Assembly: GCA_019637615.1 (NCBI GenBank)
Contig: JAHBVJ010000038.1
Location: forward strand, 1-64,000
Source of the DNA: Anaerolineae bacterium
Lineage (GTDB): Bacteria > Chloroflexota > Anaerolineae > Aggregatilineales > UBA2796
Direction: 5' to 3'
DNA length: 64,000 nucleotides
The notes beneath the pieces are model-generated. The model did not search any database. It was not told the origin of the DNA and saw only the letters and a list, made by a program, of their open reading frames with translations. Positions 41,495-51,114 of the stretch are shown in pieces (the first letter of the stretch is position 1; the number at the start of each line of letters is the position of its first letter). Position numbers and translations under genes: made by a program.

Positions 41495-42277
41495 CTACTC
41501 GCCAGCGTCTTCTTCCAGCGAGGTGTCGGTATCGGTGAGCTTCGCGGTGCCCGCTGTCGCCACCATTTCCTTGTGGAAGGCGTCGATCTGCTCGTCGGTC
41601 AATTGGGGAATATCGCGCTTTTTCTCATCGCGCAGCAAGCCCTTCAGATGCGGGCGGCGGCGCGGATCGGAGTACACGACCGGATACTGCGGGCGGCTGG
41701 CTTCCACCGTCACCTTGGGACCGATCATGACCACGATGGGCTGTACCTCAATCTTGGCGTCGGGCAGCGCTTTATCGACCACCAACTGAATCTTCGCGGC
41801 TTCCATCTCGGCGTCTTTGAACGGCTTACCGATGCCCTCTTGGCGCAAGAACATGAACAGCGGAGCGAGCGGCCCTTTCGCCTTCGAGTCCACCCACTGA
41901 TCGCCGTTGATCACGAAATTGCGGCTGTGGAACAGCACATGCAGCGCGTAGATGCCCGTCGGCGTGACCAGCACATGGTTAGCGGACGGCATGTAGTGGT
42001 ACAGGATGCTGCGGCGGTTGATATTCTTCAGGCCGCCTTCCAGCGCATCTTCTGGGTGCGGCACGCGGACGTACTCATTCGTCAGGCGCACCGAGGTGAT
42101 GGTTGCCAGCAGTCCCAACGGCAGAATCCCGCACGGCACGATCCAGAACAAGGGCGACAGTGCTAACGATGCATTCAGTAGCAGACCCACGAACAAGATG
42201 CCCAAGCTGGCGAAGAATAAAACTTGAGCGAGGAATTTATTGCGCCGGAGCTTCGGCTCGTTGACGATCACGCGCAT
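41495..42277 (-). CDS. Membrane protein with possible NERD-like domain
   Basis: The protein is 260 residues from ATG 42277 (MRVIVNEPKLRRNKFLAQ); a longer frame to 42493 is unlikely because the membrane domain starts here. Two hydrophobic helices (about 15-38 and 42-62) are followed by a soluble domain with HVLVTPTGIYALHVLFHSRNFVINGDQW, which recalls the core of nuclease-related NERD domains. Catalytic residues are not evident. The acidic tail ends in DTSLEEDAGE. The assignment of the soluble domain is tentative. Confidence 0.6.
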   Translation of the reverse strand: MRVIVNEPKLRRNKFLAQVLFFASLGILFVGLLLNASLALSPLFWIVPCGILPLGLLATITSVRLTNEYVRVPHPEDALEGGLKNINRRSILYHYMPSANHVLVTPTGIYALHVLFHSRNFVINGDQWVDSKAKGPLAPLFMFLRQEGIGKPFKDAEMEAAKIQLVVDKALPDAKIEVQPIVVMIGPKVTVEASRPQYPVVYSDPRRRPHLKGLLRDEKKRDIPQLTDEQIDAFHKEMVATAGTAKLTDTDTSLEEDAGE

Positions 42278-42431
42278 AAATAAAACTAACCTTTCTGAAG
42301 CTGCCACGCGGCGGCAGGCACATTCTCGGAAAAAGTAGGGGGATTCTACCAGCAGAAGCGCTAAATTGGTGGAAGTGGTTCCGATGAGCGATAATCGGAG
42401 GCATCGATGACCGTGCGAGGATGTGTTCGCC

Positions 42432-42734
42432 ATGACCGACTTCGACGTTAATCCAGACTCGCCGTCGGAAGGATCACCGAAGAGAAAACCCATGAGTCTT
42501 GATAGTATCGGCGGGCTGTTGGTGGTGGCTGGCTTGGGGATTGCCGCCTTGGGTGGCGTGCTGCTCTTGATCAGTCGCGTACCGGGGCTGAATCAACTGT
42601 TCAACCTGCCCGGCGACATCCGCATCCAGACGGAAAATGTATCGTGCTTCTTCCCCATCGTCAGCATGATCATCCTGAGCGTGCTGCTGACCATCATCGC
42701 CAACGTCATCATCCGGCTGATCAACCGACCATGA
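42432..42734 (+). CDS. DUF2905-type small membrane protein
   Basis: The protein is 100 residues from ATG 42432. Two hydrophobic segments are separated by the family signature LPGDIRIQTENVSCFFPIVS. A 24-residue polar N terminus precedes the first helix. The role is unknown; in other bacteria the family is often found near queA or ruvAB genes, and here it ends 45 bp before queA, probably as the same transcript. Confidence 0.8.
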   Translation: MTDFDVNPDSPSEGSPKRKPMSLDSIGGLLVVAGLGIAALGGVLLLISRVPGLNQLFNLPGDIRIQTENVSCFFPIVSMIILSVLLTIIANVIIRLINRP

Positions 42735-42779
42735 CCACGCCTGACGATTCCTATCTAGTAAATACGCACTACGATTCCT

Positions 42780-43841
42780 ATGACTGAACATCTACACGAT
42801 TATGATTACGATCTGCCGCCAGAGTTCATCGCTCAGACGGCGGTTGAACCGCGTGACGCCTCCAAACTGCTGGTCGTGCATCGGCAAACCAAGGCGTTCG
42901 AACATCGCATCTTCCGCGACCTGACGGACTATTTGCGCCCCGGCGATATGCTGGTGCTCAATCAGACCCGCGTGATTCCCGCTCGACTGCACGCTCGCAA
43001 AACTACGGGCGGCGCGGCGGAAATCCTGCTGTTGCAACCCCTCTCCCCGACGCGCTGGCTGTGCATGATCGGTGCCAGTCGCATCCGGCAAGGCTCCGTG
43101 CTGACGCTGGAGGGCGCGGGCATCCACCTCACCGCGACGGTGCTCGAACTGCGCGATGAAACTAAACGCGTGGTCGAATTCAGTGAACCCATCGAGCCGC
43201 ACCTCGACAAGATCGGGGAGATGCCGCTGCCGCCCTACATCCACGAAAAGCTCACCGATCCCGAACGCTATCAGACCGTCTACGCGCGCAAATCTGGCTC
43301 CGTCGCCGCGCCCACGGCTGGGCTGCACTTCACGGGCGATCTATTGGTCAAGATTCAAGCAATGGGCGTACAGATCGCCTACTGTACGCTGCATGTCGGC
43401 CCCGGCACCTTCCAGCCCGTCCGCGCCGAGCAGATCGCGGCACACAAGCTGCACGAAGAATATGCCGAACTGCTGCCCGAAGAAGCCAAGCGCATCAACG
43501 AGGCCAAACTGCGCCGTGGACGCATCATCGCCGTCGGCACGACCACCGTGCGCACGCTGGAAACGGCAGCCATCCGCTCGGCGGGTGAGGCGGGCGAAGA
43601 TGTTTGTCCGTGGCGACCCGTGATCGCCATCAACGAGCCGACTTCGCTGTTCATCATGCCCGGTTTCAAATTCCGCGTGGTGGATATGATGGTCACTAAT
43701 TTCCATCTGCCCAAATCGACGCTGTTGATGCTGGTCAGCGCCTTCGCCGGACGCGATCTAATGTTGGAAGCCTATGAGATCGCCAAGCAAGAGCATTACC
43801 GCTTCTACAGTCTTGGTGATGCTTGCCTGCTGACCAATTAG
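42780..43841 (+). CDS. queA: tRNA preQ1(34) S-adenosylmethionine ribosyltransferase-isomerase
   Basis: The 353-residue enzyme transfers and isomerises the ribosyl group of SAM onto preQ1 in tRNA to make epoxyqueuosine. Motifs are YDLPPEFIAQTAVEPRDASKLLV at the N terminus, DMLVLNQTRVIPARL, GEMPLPPYIHE, TAGLHFT, THVGPGTFQPVR-like (LHVGPGTFQPV) and the closing FHLPKSTLLMLVSAFAGRD. The length is typical. No tgt or queG gene is adjacent. Confidence 0.96.
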   Translation: MTEHLHDYDYDLPPEFIAQTAVEPRDASKLLVVHRQTKAFEHRIFRDLTDYLRPGDMLVLNQTRVIPARLHARKTTGGAAEILLLQPLSPTRWLCMIGASRIRQGSVLTLEGAGIHLTATVLELRDETKRVVEFSEPIEPHLDKIGEMPLPPYIHEKLTDPERYQTVYARKSGSVAAPTAGLHFTGDLLVKIQAMGVQIAYCTLHVGPGTFQPVRAEQIAAHKLHEEYAELLPEEAKRINEAKLRRGRIIAVGTTTVRTLETAAIRSAGEAGEDVCPWRPVIAINEPTSLFIMPGFKFRVVDMMVTNFHLPKSTLLMLVSAFAGRDLMLEAYEIAKQEHYRFYSLGDACLLTN

Positions 43842-43949
43842 CGGTTAACTAGCCGTTAACTCTGGCGCGGCTATAATGAAGAGAAGAACACTTGAAGCGC
43901 CGACGGCTGCGGTATTGGCGGTTGGCTCAACATAGAAAGCGACTGTCCT

Positions 43950-44963
43950 ATGAAAACGCGCACCCTAACCATCATGGTGATTGACCTCGTGGGTTCAACG
44001 CCGCTGGTTGCTCAAGTGTCGCGCCAGCAGCTTGTCGAACTGCTCGAAGACGTGACCGAACCGATCCGTCGAGCGGTGGCGGAATTCGGCGGCAACGTGA
44101 TCAAATTCACGGGCGATGGCTACCTGATCACCTTTGAAAGTGCCAGCGAAGCCCTCTACGCGGCGGCGCATATCGTGGCGGCCTTCATCGCGCAGCCCAC
44201 CCTGCCGAGCGGCATCCGTCTGGAAGGTTGTCGCGTCGTGATGCACACCAGCGACGTGATCGTGCAAGATAATGATGTGATCGGGGAAGGCGTGGTCACG
44301 GTGGCGCGGCTGGAAAAGCACGTGCCCACCAACGAAGTCTATCTGACCTCCACCACCAAGGACATCGCCAAATCCGCTGAGTTCGAATTCCAATTGGTGG
44401 GCGATTTTCCGTTGAAAGGCTTGGCGAATCCCGTCAAGGTCTACCGCTTGGTCACCGAGCCATTGAGCGGCGTCGAGCGCGGTGTGTATCTCACCATCAC
44501 CGATCTGCTCGGCATGAGTCAGTTCATGACCACCGCGCCCATCGAACTCGTCAACCGCACCATTCTGCGCTGGATCAGCTTCCAGCGTGAGGCCATTTCC
44601 CAGATCAGCGGACGGCTGCGCTCCATCGTCGGGGATAATCTCGTCACCACCTATCAGGACGCCGATGATGCCGTCGAAGCCTTGCTGCGCCTCGATGAAC
44701 TGGTGCGCGAACACAATGCGAATCCGGGCGAACTGCCGCCGTTCGCGTTTTCCGCCGTTCTTTGCAAAGGTGATCTGTTCGTCTTGAGCATCGGTGTTAA
44801 CGGCCCCCTCGTCGGGCACTCATTTCGGATGCTCGAACATATCTCACCGGGGGAAAAGATCATCGAGAGCGCGGTCTACGACAACCTGAAACGCTTCCGC
44901 GAACGTTTTGACGAACACACTCCGCTCGACTCGCAAACGCTCTACCATCTGATCAACACGTGA
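43950..44963 (+). CDS. Class III nucleotidyl cyclase-like protein with two cyclase-type domains
   Basis: The protein has 337 residues. The first domain (about 1-165) has the metal-binding Asp in VIDLVGST and the loop KFTGDGYLITFES, then VARLEKHV and a typical GLANPVKVYRL ending, so it may be catalytic. In the VxxxAARL position the usual Asn is not seen. The second domain (about 175-337) repeats the fold in worn form (LTITDLLGMSQFM, RSIVGDNLVTTYQDADDAVEALL). It is soluble with no sensor. A TATAAT box lies about 80 bp upstream. cAMP/cGMP production is plausible but unproven. Confidence 0.8.
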   Translation: MKTRTLTIMVIDLVGSTPLVAQVSRQQLVELLEDVTEPIRRAVAEFGGNVIKFTGDGYLITFESASEALYAAAHIVAAFIAQPTLPSGIRLEGCRVVMHTSDVIVQDNDVIGEGVVTVARLEKHVPTNEVYLTSTTKDIAKSAEFEFQLVGDFPLKGLANPVKVYRLVTEPLSGVERGVYLTITDLLGMSQFMTTAPIELVNRTILRWISFQREAISQISGRLRSIVGDNLVTTYQDADDAVEALLRLDELVREHNANPGELPPFAFSAVLCKGDLFVLSIGVNGPLVGHSFRMLEHISPGEKIIESAVYDNLKRFRERFDEHTPLDSQTLYHLINT

Positions 44964-45824
44964 GCGTTTAGCTACGTTCAGTCGAATACGGGTAAGATAG
45001 TCGATGTACTCATCGTGAGATAACTACAATGTCATCTCTAACTAACTCTTACCCAACCTACTGGTTGTGCAAAATCCGTCAAAACATCGCGATCCAGCGC
45101 GATTTCATGGTAATGCTGCGATCCGGTGTCAGGATCGATGAAAATAATACTTTTCAAGCCCGCTAAACAAGACAGGGTGGTGTAAGTCAGTACGACCAAT
45201 TGCTTGCCGTCTAGTGACCACACCGCTTTGCAGCCACCCTTGAATGCTCTTTCAGGGCTGAGCGTATCGGCTACTATGGTGGATACAATGACCTTGCTGT
45301 CTGCCGACAGCGATTCGCTGATGTCAAAAGTCTCGGCAGTCACATAGGCGACTTTCCCGCTGACTGGATTAACTGCCCACTGTGCCGAACCAACTTGTGA
45401 GATCAGGTGTAGGGTTGCATCCCGCAACACATACTTGGCGGTGAAGTTGCTCTCCGGCCCTGAAGGATCAATCCATGCAGCACCGCCTATCAATAAAGTG
45501 TCATTATCTAGCCACCAAGTCTTGTATCTGGCAGCGACCATCGGCACACGCTCATCCTTGAGAATGTCCACCGTAAAATTGGTGATGCGTTTTACATCGC
45601 CAGTCGCCAATTGCCATACATAGACTTCTTTCAGCGTTCGTTCTGTTCCGAGGTCGCAACCTGAATTGAAGCTCACAAAGTTACTGTTGGGCGACCAATT
45701 CAACTCACAAATCAAATTACCTGCTCGACCTCCAAATAGATAACTGATGTCAGCTTGGGCGATCTTTTCACCGGATCGAATATCATAGGCACTCAACCAC
45801 AAATCGCAGTTAGGAACGTCAAAA

Positions 45825-46777
45825 TGCTCTGTTGCAAAGATGGGCTGAACATAGACAACAGCTAGCGATGGATGTTGTAGACCAAGCCTTTGATAATGGC
45901 GTCGCGGCGCTGGAGATGGCGTAATACCGAAAATACGGCACTGCCAAACTTACGCTTAATAACAGAATTGACGGTTTCGGATTTCCAGCGTTGGCCATAC
46001 AAGCCATCTAAACGCGCTTGGTCGACCAATTCCTTGCGGGCGATACGGGTAGGGTCAACCAGTTTGCCATGCCGTCGCATAGGGGGGATGAGGTCGGTGG
46101 CTTGGACGGTGCGACCATCAAAGCCAGCATCGGCTAACATCACCCACAGGCGACGCCTGCCACGCCGACGTCCATAGGGCATAGCGCGTCGGCGCAGCGT
46201 TTCTAGATGGGGAATGTCATTACTGGGGCCACGTCCAGTACACATCGCCACAATGAGCAGACTGGCGACATCCACCGCGTACACCCCTTTGAGCCAACCT
46301 TCGTTCTCCCCGCGCCGTCGCCGACGGTAGTAGGCACTGGCCGTGCTCAGGGCAAAGCCTGTCCCATCGCTGCTGATGTAGTCGGCCTGTATCTCCAAGG
46401 CTCGCAGCAACTCATCATTCATGCGCTCAAAGTCCACCATTCTCAGCTTTTTGTAAGTGCGTTGCAGTGTGCTGTAGTCGGGGACTTGGCTTAACTCCAG
46501 CACTGTACGCAGTTCACTACTGGCTAACAACAGTTCTTCAGTATCTCGATAGCTCTTGCGTTGATGCACTTTCAACAGCACACACGCCACTAACTGCGGC
46601 AAGGTGTACGTGTGTGGGCTTTTCAGATGTGCATACTGCGGTAAGGCGGCTTGTGCCAACCGCAGACCAATCCGTGCTACGATGACCAACTGACTCTCGC
46701 GTTTTGGCTGACCCATGCCTGTTTCTCCCCATCCTGACGGCTATCTTAGCTCTCTTCTCTATCTTTGCAACAGAGCA
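45825..46777 (-). mobile_element. IS5-like insertion sequence, 953 bp, intact
   Basis: The terminal inverted repeats are perfect over 17 bp: TGCTCTGTTGCAAAGAT at 45825-45841 and its inverse at 46761-46777. They are flanked by the 9-bp duplication ACGTCAAAA (45816-45824 and 46778-46786). It holds one transposase gene on the minus strand. The exact duplication and in-frame restoration of the host gene fix the borders. Confidence 0.9.
45862..46716 (-). CDS. IS5-like DDE transposase
   Basis: The 284-residue transposase has an N-terminal helical DNA-binding part and a catalytic core with Asp117 (ISSDGTGF), Asp196 (MLADAGFDG) and Glu247 (YGQRWKSETVNSVIKRKFG). The Y-(2)-R-(3)-E-(6)-K arrangement is that of the IS4/IS5 group. 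The 9-bp target duplication fits IS5 relatives such as the IS903 group. All three acidic residues are present, so it is probably functional. The subgroup was not determined. Confidence 0.85.
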   Translation of the reverse strand: MGQPKRESQLVIVARIGLRLAQAALPQYAHLKSPHTYTLPQLVACVLLKVHQRKSYRDTEELLLASSELRTVLELSQVPDYSTLQRTYKKLRMVDFERMNDELLRALEIQADYISSDGTGFALSTASAYYRRRRRGENEGWLKGVYAVDVASLLIVAMCTGRGPSNDIPHLETLRRRAMPYGRRRGRRRLWVMLADAGFDGRTVQATDLIPPMRRHGKLVDPTRIARKELVDQARLDGLYGQRWKSETVNSVIKRKFGSAVFSVLRHLQRRDAIIKGLVYNIHR

Positions 46778-47402
46778 ACGTCAAAACAATATTCCTTGGT
46801 AACGACGAGATAGCGCGACTCAGGCGACCACGCGAACCGTCGAAAAACGGACAATTCAGAAGATATTTTCTTGAACTCTTGCGTCTTTAATGAGTAGACG
46901 AAAACGGTATACGTTTCACCCTCGCCCATCATTACGGCGATGTAATCACTATTTGGTGCCCAAGCGACGGATATCACATAACCCCGATCTATTTCACGAG
47001 AATCATCGGTCAGCAGATTCGTGATGCGCAGGATAGTTCGATCTTTGGCTAAGTAGGCTACCCAAGCGCCATTTGGGCTTGCGTATATTTCTTGTACGTA
47101 TCTCGTTTCCGGTGGAAGGTCTAGTTGAACTTGCTGCGCTTCCTTCTCTGGCATCGCCGGATCAATCAGCAGCAGACGTGACTGTCCCGCTTGCCCGTCA
47201 GACACGATGGAGTAATACGCATAGGCAAAGTGCGGTGTCTGTTGAGCGTTTGTAGCAGTGCATGGAATAAGCATGCTCAGAAGCAAGAGGACATTCATCA
47301 TTTTGCGCATATTTTTACCCTCTGCACGCGAAGCATGTTTACACTGTATACCGCTTGCTGCTAGGGCTGATCCTGCGCTTCACCGTTGATTACCCATCTG
47401 TT

Positions 47403-47437
47403 GCACAAAAATAAGGGAGGCATTGTTATCGCCTCCC
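47403..47437 (-). terminator. Rho-independent terminator of the GH3 gene
   Basis: On the minus strand GGGAGGC and GCCTCCC (47437-47431, 47421-47415) pair, followed by TTATTTTTG. It lies about 40 bp beyond the GH3 stop codon. Confidence 0.75.
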
Positions 47438-47475
47438 CAGATTACCAGCGTTAGACTATCTGACGTGAACCCTCA

Positions 47476-49776
47476 CTAGGCCAACACGAATTCCCCGCGC
47501 AAAACATTGGCGGGTTGGCTATCACTGCTCAACACGGGTTGCCGTCCGCCCACCCACACCACGAAACTGCCCGCTTCTAGTTGCCACTTGCCCTCGGCAT
47601 CCGCGAACGACATGTGTTCCGGCGTAATCGTGAATTGGACGGCCTGTTTTTCGCCCGGAGCCAGATGAATCCGCGTGAAACCCTTCAACTGAAGCCGCGG
47701 GATCGGTGACGACGCTTCGACATCTTGCAAGTAGAGCTGCACGACTTCATCGCCCGCCAGTCTGCCCGTGTTTTCGACCTCGACCTGAACCTCCACGCTG
47801 TCGCCCGACGCTATCTTGTTCGGCGTAATTGCCAACCCGTGATAAGCAAAAGTCGTGTAGCTCAACCCGTAGCCGAACGCGTACAGCGGATCGCCGCTGA
47901 AGTAGCGGTAAGTGCGGTTTTCCATCTGATAATTCTCAAACTTGGGCAAATCTTTGGTCGAGCGATAAAACGTCACGGGCAACCGTCCACCGGGGTTGTA
48001 CGCACCGAACAGCGCATTCGCCACAGCAGTGCCACCTGCCTGCCCCGGATACCACGCTTCCAAAATGGCGGAGATATGCTCGTCGGCCCAGTTGATGGCG
48101 ACCATACTGCCGTTGATCAGGACGAGCACGATGGGCGTGCCCGTCGCGTACACGGCTTCCAGCAGCGCCTGTTGAACGGGCGGGATATTCAGCGTGAGCT
48201 TACGGTCGCCCAAGCTAGAAATGCCGGGCGGATTGCCTTCCATCTGCCCTTCCTCGCCCTCCACCTGCTGCGATAACCCCATCACCATAATGGCGATCTG
48301 CGCGTTGGTGGCGGCGTCCACAGCCTCCGCAAACCCGTTCTTCGCGCCGTCCAGAATAGCGCAGCCTCTGGCGTACCTCACTTCGGTATCTGGCTCGACC
48401 AGCGCCTTGATGCCCGCCAGCACCGACACAGGCTCAGATGGTGTGCCCATGTAATTACCGGTCAAGACGAGGGTATTGTCCGCATTGGGGCCGATGACCG
48501 CAATCGAGCGCAGTTTGCTCTTATCCAGCGGCAGAAGCTGATCTTGGTTCTTTAGCAGTACGAGGGATTGCTGCGCGACTTCCAACGCCAGCGCGCGATG
48601 TTCCGGCGAATCGACCACGCTGTAGGGAATCTGAGCATACGGGACAGTTTCCGGCGGATCAAACATGCCCAAGCGGAAGCGTGCCGTGAACAGCCGCTTA
48701 ACCGAGCGCTCAATATCCGCTTCGGTCAACAGCCCTTGTTCCACCGCGTCCTTGAGATCGGGATACGTGCAGGGAATTCTAAATTCGCCGCAGCAGTCCA
48801 GATCGCAGCCGTTCAAGACCGCCAGCGCAGCAGCCTCAGCAGCCGTTTTGACCACAAAGTGATTCTGGTAGATGTCGCTCAGTGCGCCGCAATCAGCCAC
48901 CACGTAGCCTTCAAAGCCCCATTCTTCCCGCAGAATTTTCCCTAACAGAGTCGGGCTGGCGCAGCACGCTTCTCCATTCAGGCGGTTATACGCGCCCATG
49001 ATCGAGAATGCCTTGCCTTCGGTGATGCAAGTCTTGAAGGCGGGCAGGTACGTCATCTGCAAATCGGTTGGGGACACCACAGCGTTGAAAGAATGCCGCA
49101 CCGCTTCTGGCCCGCTGTGCGCCGCGAAATGCTTGGGCGTCGCCACCAGTTTGAGATAGTTCGGGTCATCGCCTTGCAAGCCGCGCACAAACCGCAGCCC
49201 GATCTGCCCCGTCAGGTACGGGTCTTCGCCGTAGGTTTCCTGCCCGCGTCCCCAGCGTGGATCGCGGAAAATGTTGATGTTGGGACTCCAGAAGGTCAAC
49301 CCCGTGTAAATGTCATGGATGCCCTTCCGCAGCGCTTCGTGATGTTTGGCGCGGCCTTCGTCGGAAATCGCGCTTGCCATGCGATGGATCAGATCAACAT
49401 TCCATGTGCTGGCGAGGCCGATGGCTTGCGGGAACACGGTGGCGATGCCCGCCCGCCCGATGCCATGCAGTGCTTCGTTCCACCAGTTGTACGCGGGAAC
49501 GCCGAGTCGGTCAATGGCGGGCGCATGACTGCCCATCTGCGCGATCTTTTCGTCCAGCGTCATCTGGCTGACCAGATCATCCACCCGATCTTTCGCGGGC
49601 TTCGTAGGATCTAGATACAGCGAACGTTCGGAGGTTGCCGCGCTGCCCGACTGATAATTTTGATCCAGAATAGTTTGTCGCGCCGGACGGATAAATAAGC
49701 CCGCCCCGGCACTTAGAGAAGATTGCAAGAATATCCGCCGCGAGAGCCGATGGTGTTTTTCCGTCTTTTTCGCCAT
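47476..49776 (-). CDS. Glycoside hydrolase family 3 (beta-glucosidase/beta-xylosidase type) with Tat-like signal
   Basis: The protein is 766 residues from ATG 49776 (AGGA 7 nt upstream; the frame extends to 49827). The N terminus has RLSRRIFLQSSLSAGAGLFI, a twin-arginine-type signal. The barrel domain has PRWGRGQETYGEDPYLTG and the nucleophile segment GYVVADCGALSDI (Asp about 295). The alpha/beta sandwich has GYVV.. and IAVIGPNAD, and the tail is a fibronectin-III-like domain. It should cleave terminal beta-glycosides outside the membrane. It is divergent from lacI across a gap with a LacI-type palindrome, so the two are probably co-regulated. Confidence 0.92.
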   Translation of the reverse strand: MAKKTEKHHRLSRRIFLQSSLSAGAGLFIRPARQTILDQNYQSGSAATSERSLYLDPTKPAKDRVDDLVSQMTLDEKIAQMGSHAPAIDRLGVPAYNWWNEALHGIGRAGIATVFPQAIGLASTWNVDLIHRMASAISDEGRAKHHEALRKGIHDIYTGLTFWSPNINIFRDPRWGRGQETYGEDPYLTGQIGLRFVRGLQGDDPNYLKLVATPKHFAAHSGPEAVRHSFNAVVSPTDLQMTYLPAFKTCITEGKAFSIMGAYNRLNGEACCASPTLLGKILREEWGFEGYVVADCGALSDIYQNHFVVKTAAEAAALAVLNGCDLDCCGEFRIPCTYPDLKDAVEQGLLTEADIERSVKRLFTARFRLGMFDPPETVPYAQIPYSVVDSPEHRALALEVAQQSLVLLKNQDQLLPLDKSKLRSIAVIGPNADNTLVLTGNYMGTPSEPVSVLAGIKALVEPDTEVRYARGCAILDGAKNGFAEAVDAATNAQIAIMVMGLSQQVEGEEGQMEGNPPGISSLGDRKLTLNIPPVQQALLEAVYATGTPIVLVLINGSMVAINWADEHISAILEAWYPGQAGGTAVANALFGAYNPGGRLPVTFYRSTKDLPKFENYQMENRTYRYFSGDPLYAFGYGLSYTTFAYHGLAITPNKIASGDSVEVQVEVENTGRLAGDEVVQLYLQDVEASSPIPRLQLKGFTRIHLAPGEKQAVQFTITPEHMSFADAEGKWQLEAGSFVVWVGGRQPVLSSDSQPANVLRGEFVLA

Positions 49777-49894
49777 AACGATTCCTACATCTTTGAAAAG
49801 ATCGCCTTGCCCGTTGGCATTTATCATAGCGTGTAAATACGAAACAGATCACGCGTGTGGAAACCGTGAAATGCCGTTCACCGAATCCAATTGC

Positions 49895-49924
49895 TTGACA
49901 AAACCCCCAGATTGCACTTATTAT
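49895..49924 (+). promoter_or_regulatory. Sigma70-type promoter of lacI
   Basis: TTGACA (49895-49900) and TATTAT (49919-49924) are 18 bp apart. The putative operator begins 5 bp downstream, so it would overlap the transcription start. Confidence 0.6.
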
Positions 49925-49928
49925 AGAA

Positions 49929-49944
49929 ATGAGAACGGTCTCAT
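49929..49944. promoter_or_regulatory. LacI-family operator, site 1
   Basis: ATGAGAACGGTCTCAT is a near-perfect 16-bp palindrome with a central CG, typical of LacI/GalR operators. It differs by one base from site 2 at 51048. Its position just downstream of the -10 box implies autoregulation and possible control of the divergent GH3 gene. Confidence 0.75.
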
Positions 49945-49989
49945 AAACAATTTTGATGTTAATTTAGGTTTTTTGAAGGACTTTTTAAC

Positions 49990-50997
49990 GTGGCACGGCG
50001 TCCGACGATTATTGATGTAGCGAAGGTGGCGGGTGTTTCCAAAGCCACTGTAGCGCGGGTCGTCAGCGGCTATGATGGACTTGTGCGCGAGGAGACTCGC
50101 GAACGCGTCTGGAAGGCCGTCGATGAACTCGGCTACGAGCGCAACGCCGTCGCGGGCAGTCTCCGCACCGATCAAACCTTTATGGTCGCGCTGTGCATCC
50201 CCGACATCACCAACCCGTTCTGGCCTGAAGTCGCGCGTGGCGTGCAAGACACGATCGAGCCGAGCGGTTACACGACCGTCACCGTCAACAGCGATTGGGA
50301 TGCCGAACGCGAGACCAAGTATCTGCGCATGGTGCAGCGCAACCGCTTCGACGGGCTGATCATCAACCCGACCAGCGTGGACAGTGAAACCCTGCATCGG
50401 CTCGGCGTGCCCGTGGTAGTCCTCGGCAGTGGCGACAACTACCCCGAATTCGACAGTGTTGGTAGCGATACCGAAGAAGCCACGCAGCAGGCCTTAGCGC
50501 ATTTGTTGGCGCTTGGACACCGCCGCATCGCCCTGATCGCCGGACGCTCGCGCCGCCGCCGCGAATTCGCCCGCACCACCAGTTATCGCCGTTTCCACGC
50601 GCAGCACGCCTTGCCTTTGGACGAATCGCTGGTCATCGAATGCGAATTTTCGGATCAGGACGGCTACGCTGCCATGTACCGACTGCTGGACATGCCGCAG
50701 CCGCCAACCGCCGTCTTTGCCGCCAACGACATCCTCGCCATCGGGGCGCTCAAAGCGGCGCAAGCCATGCAGCGCCATGTGCCCGATGATGTCTCGATCA
50801 TCGGCATGGACGATATTTACGCGGCGGTCATGACTTCACCCGCCCTGACCACCATCACCAAGCCTAAATACGACATCGGCGCGACGGCGGCACAACTGCT
50901 GTTGGCGCGGATGAACGGCGGCACGGCTGCGCCGAGCCATCTCAAGTTGCCCTGTCAGTTTATGACACGGGCTTCCACTGCCATGATACGCGCCTAA
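49990..50997 (+). CDS. LacI-family transcriptional regulator
   Basis: The 335-residue protein starts at GTG 49990 after GAAGGA. The HTH domain (RRPTIIDVAKVAGVSKATVARVVSG) with hinge region (YERNAVAGSLRT) is followed by a periplasmic-binding-protein-like sensor domain (VALCIPDITNPFWPEVARGVQ, GHRRIALIAG, PPTAVFAANDILAIGALKAAQ). It is expected to repress the surrounding catabolic genes until a sugar or glycoside ligand binds. Two matching palindromes at 49929 and 51048 are the likely targets. Confidence 0.95.
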   Translation: MARRPTIIDVAKVAGVSKATVARVVSGYDGLVREETRERVWKAVDELGYERNAVAGSLRTDQTFMVALCIPDITNPFWPEVARGVQDTIEPSGYTTVTVNSDWDAERETKYLRMVQRNRFDGLIINPTSVDSETLHRLGVPVVVLGSGDNYPEFDSVGSDTEEATQQALAHLLALGHRRIALIAGRSRRRREFARTTSYRRFHAQHALPLDESLVIECEFSDQDGYAAMYRLLDMPQPPTAVFAANDILAIGALKAAQAMQRHVPDDVSIIGMDDIYAAVMTSPALTTITKPKYDIGATAAQLLLARMNGGTAAPSHLKLPCQFMTRASTAMIRA

Positions 50998-51047
50998 CGC
51001 GAATGCTGAGTAGAAGGGAAACCGGATGCGATGAACTGCTGCCAGAA

Positions 51048-51063
51048 ATGAGAACGTTCTCAT
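51048..51063. promoter_or_regulatory. LacI-family operator, site 2
   Basis: ATGAGAACGTTCTCAT is a perfect 16-bp palindrome 51 bp before the first ADP-ribosylglycohydrolase gene and one base different from site 1. It probably controls the long downstream operon. Confidence 0.8.
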
Positions 51064-51114
51064 TGGAATCTATGACGGAATAGGCAACGAACGAAGGGAA
51101 GAGCAAGCAAGCGA

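Larger units (their letters stand above)
45038..47310 (-). pseudogene. Secreted beta-propeller (TolB/WD40-like) gene interrupted by an IS element
   Basis: The N-terminal fragment (47310 down to the element) starts MRKMMNVLLLLSMLIPCTATNAQQ, a signal peptide, followed by propeller motifs such as YASPNGAWVAYLAKD and VAWAPNSDYIAVMMGEG. The C-terminal fragment (to 45038) continues with LNWSPNSNFVSFNSG and AVWSLDGKQLVVLTY. Deleting the 953-bp element plus one 9-bp duplication (962 bp) joins CFDV to PNCDLWLSAYDI in frame, restoring a 436-residue secreted protein. The insertion is therefore recent. The separate fragments would give a truncated exported peptide and a leaderless one. Confidence 0.85.
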
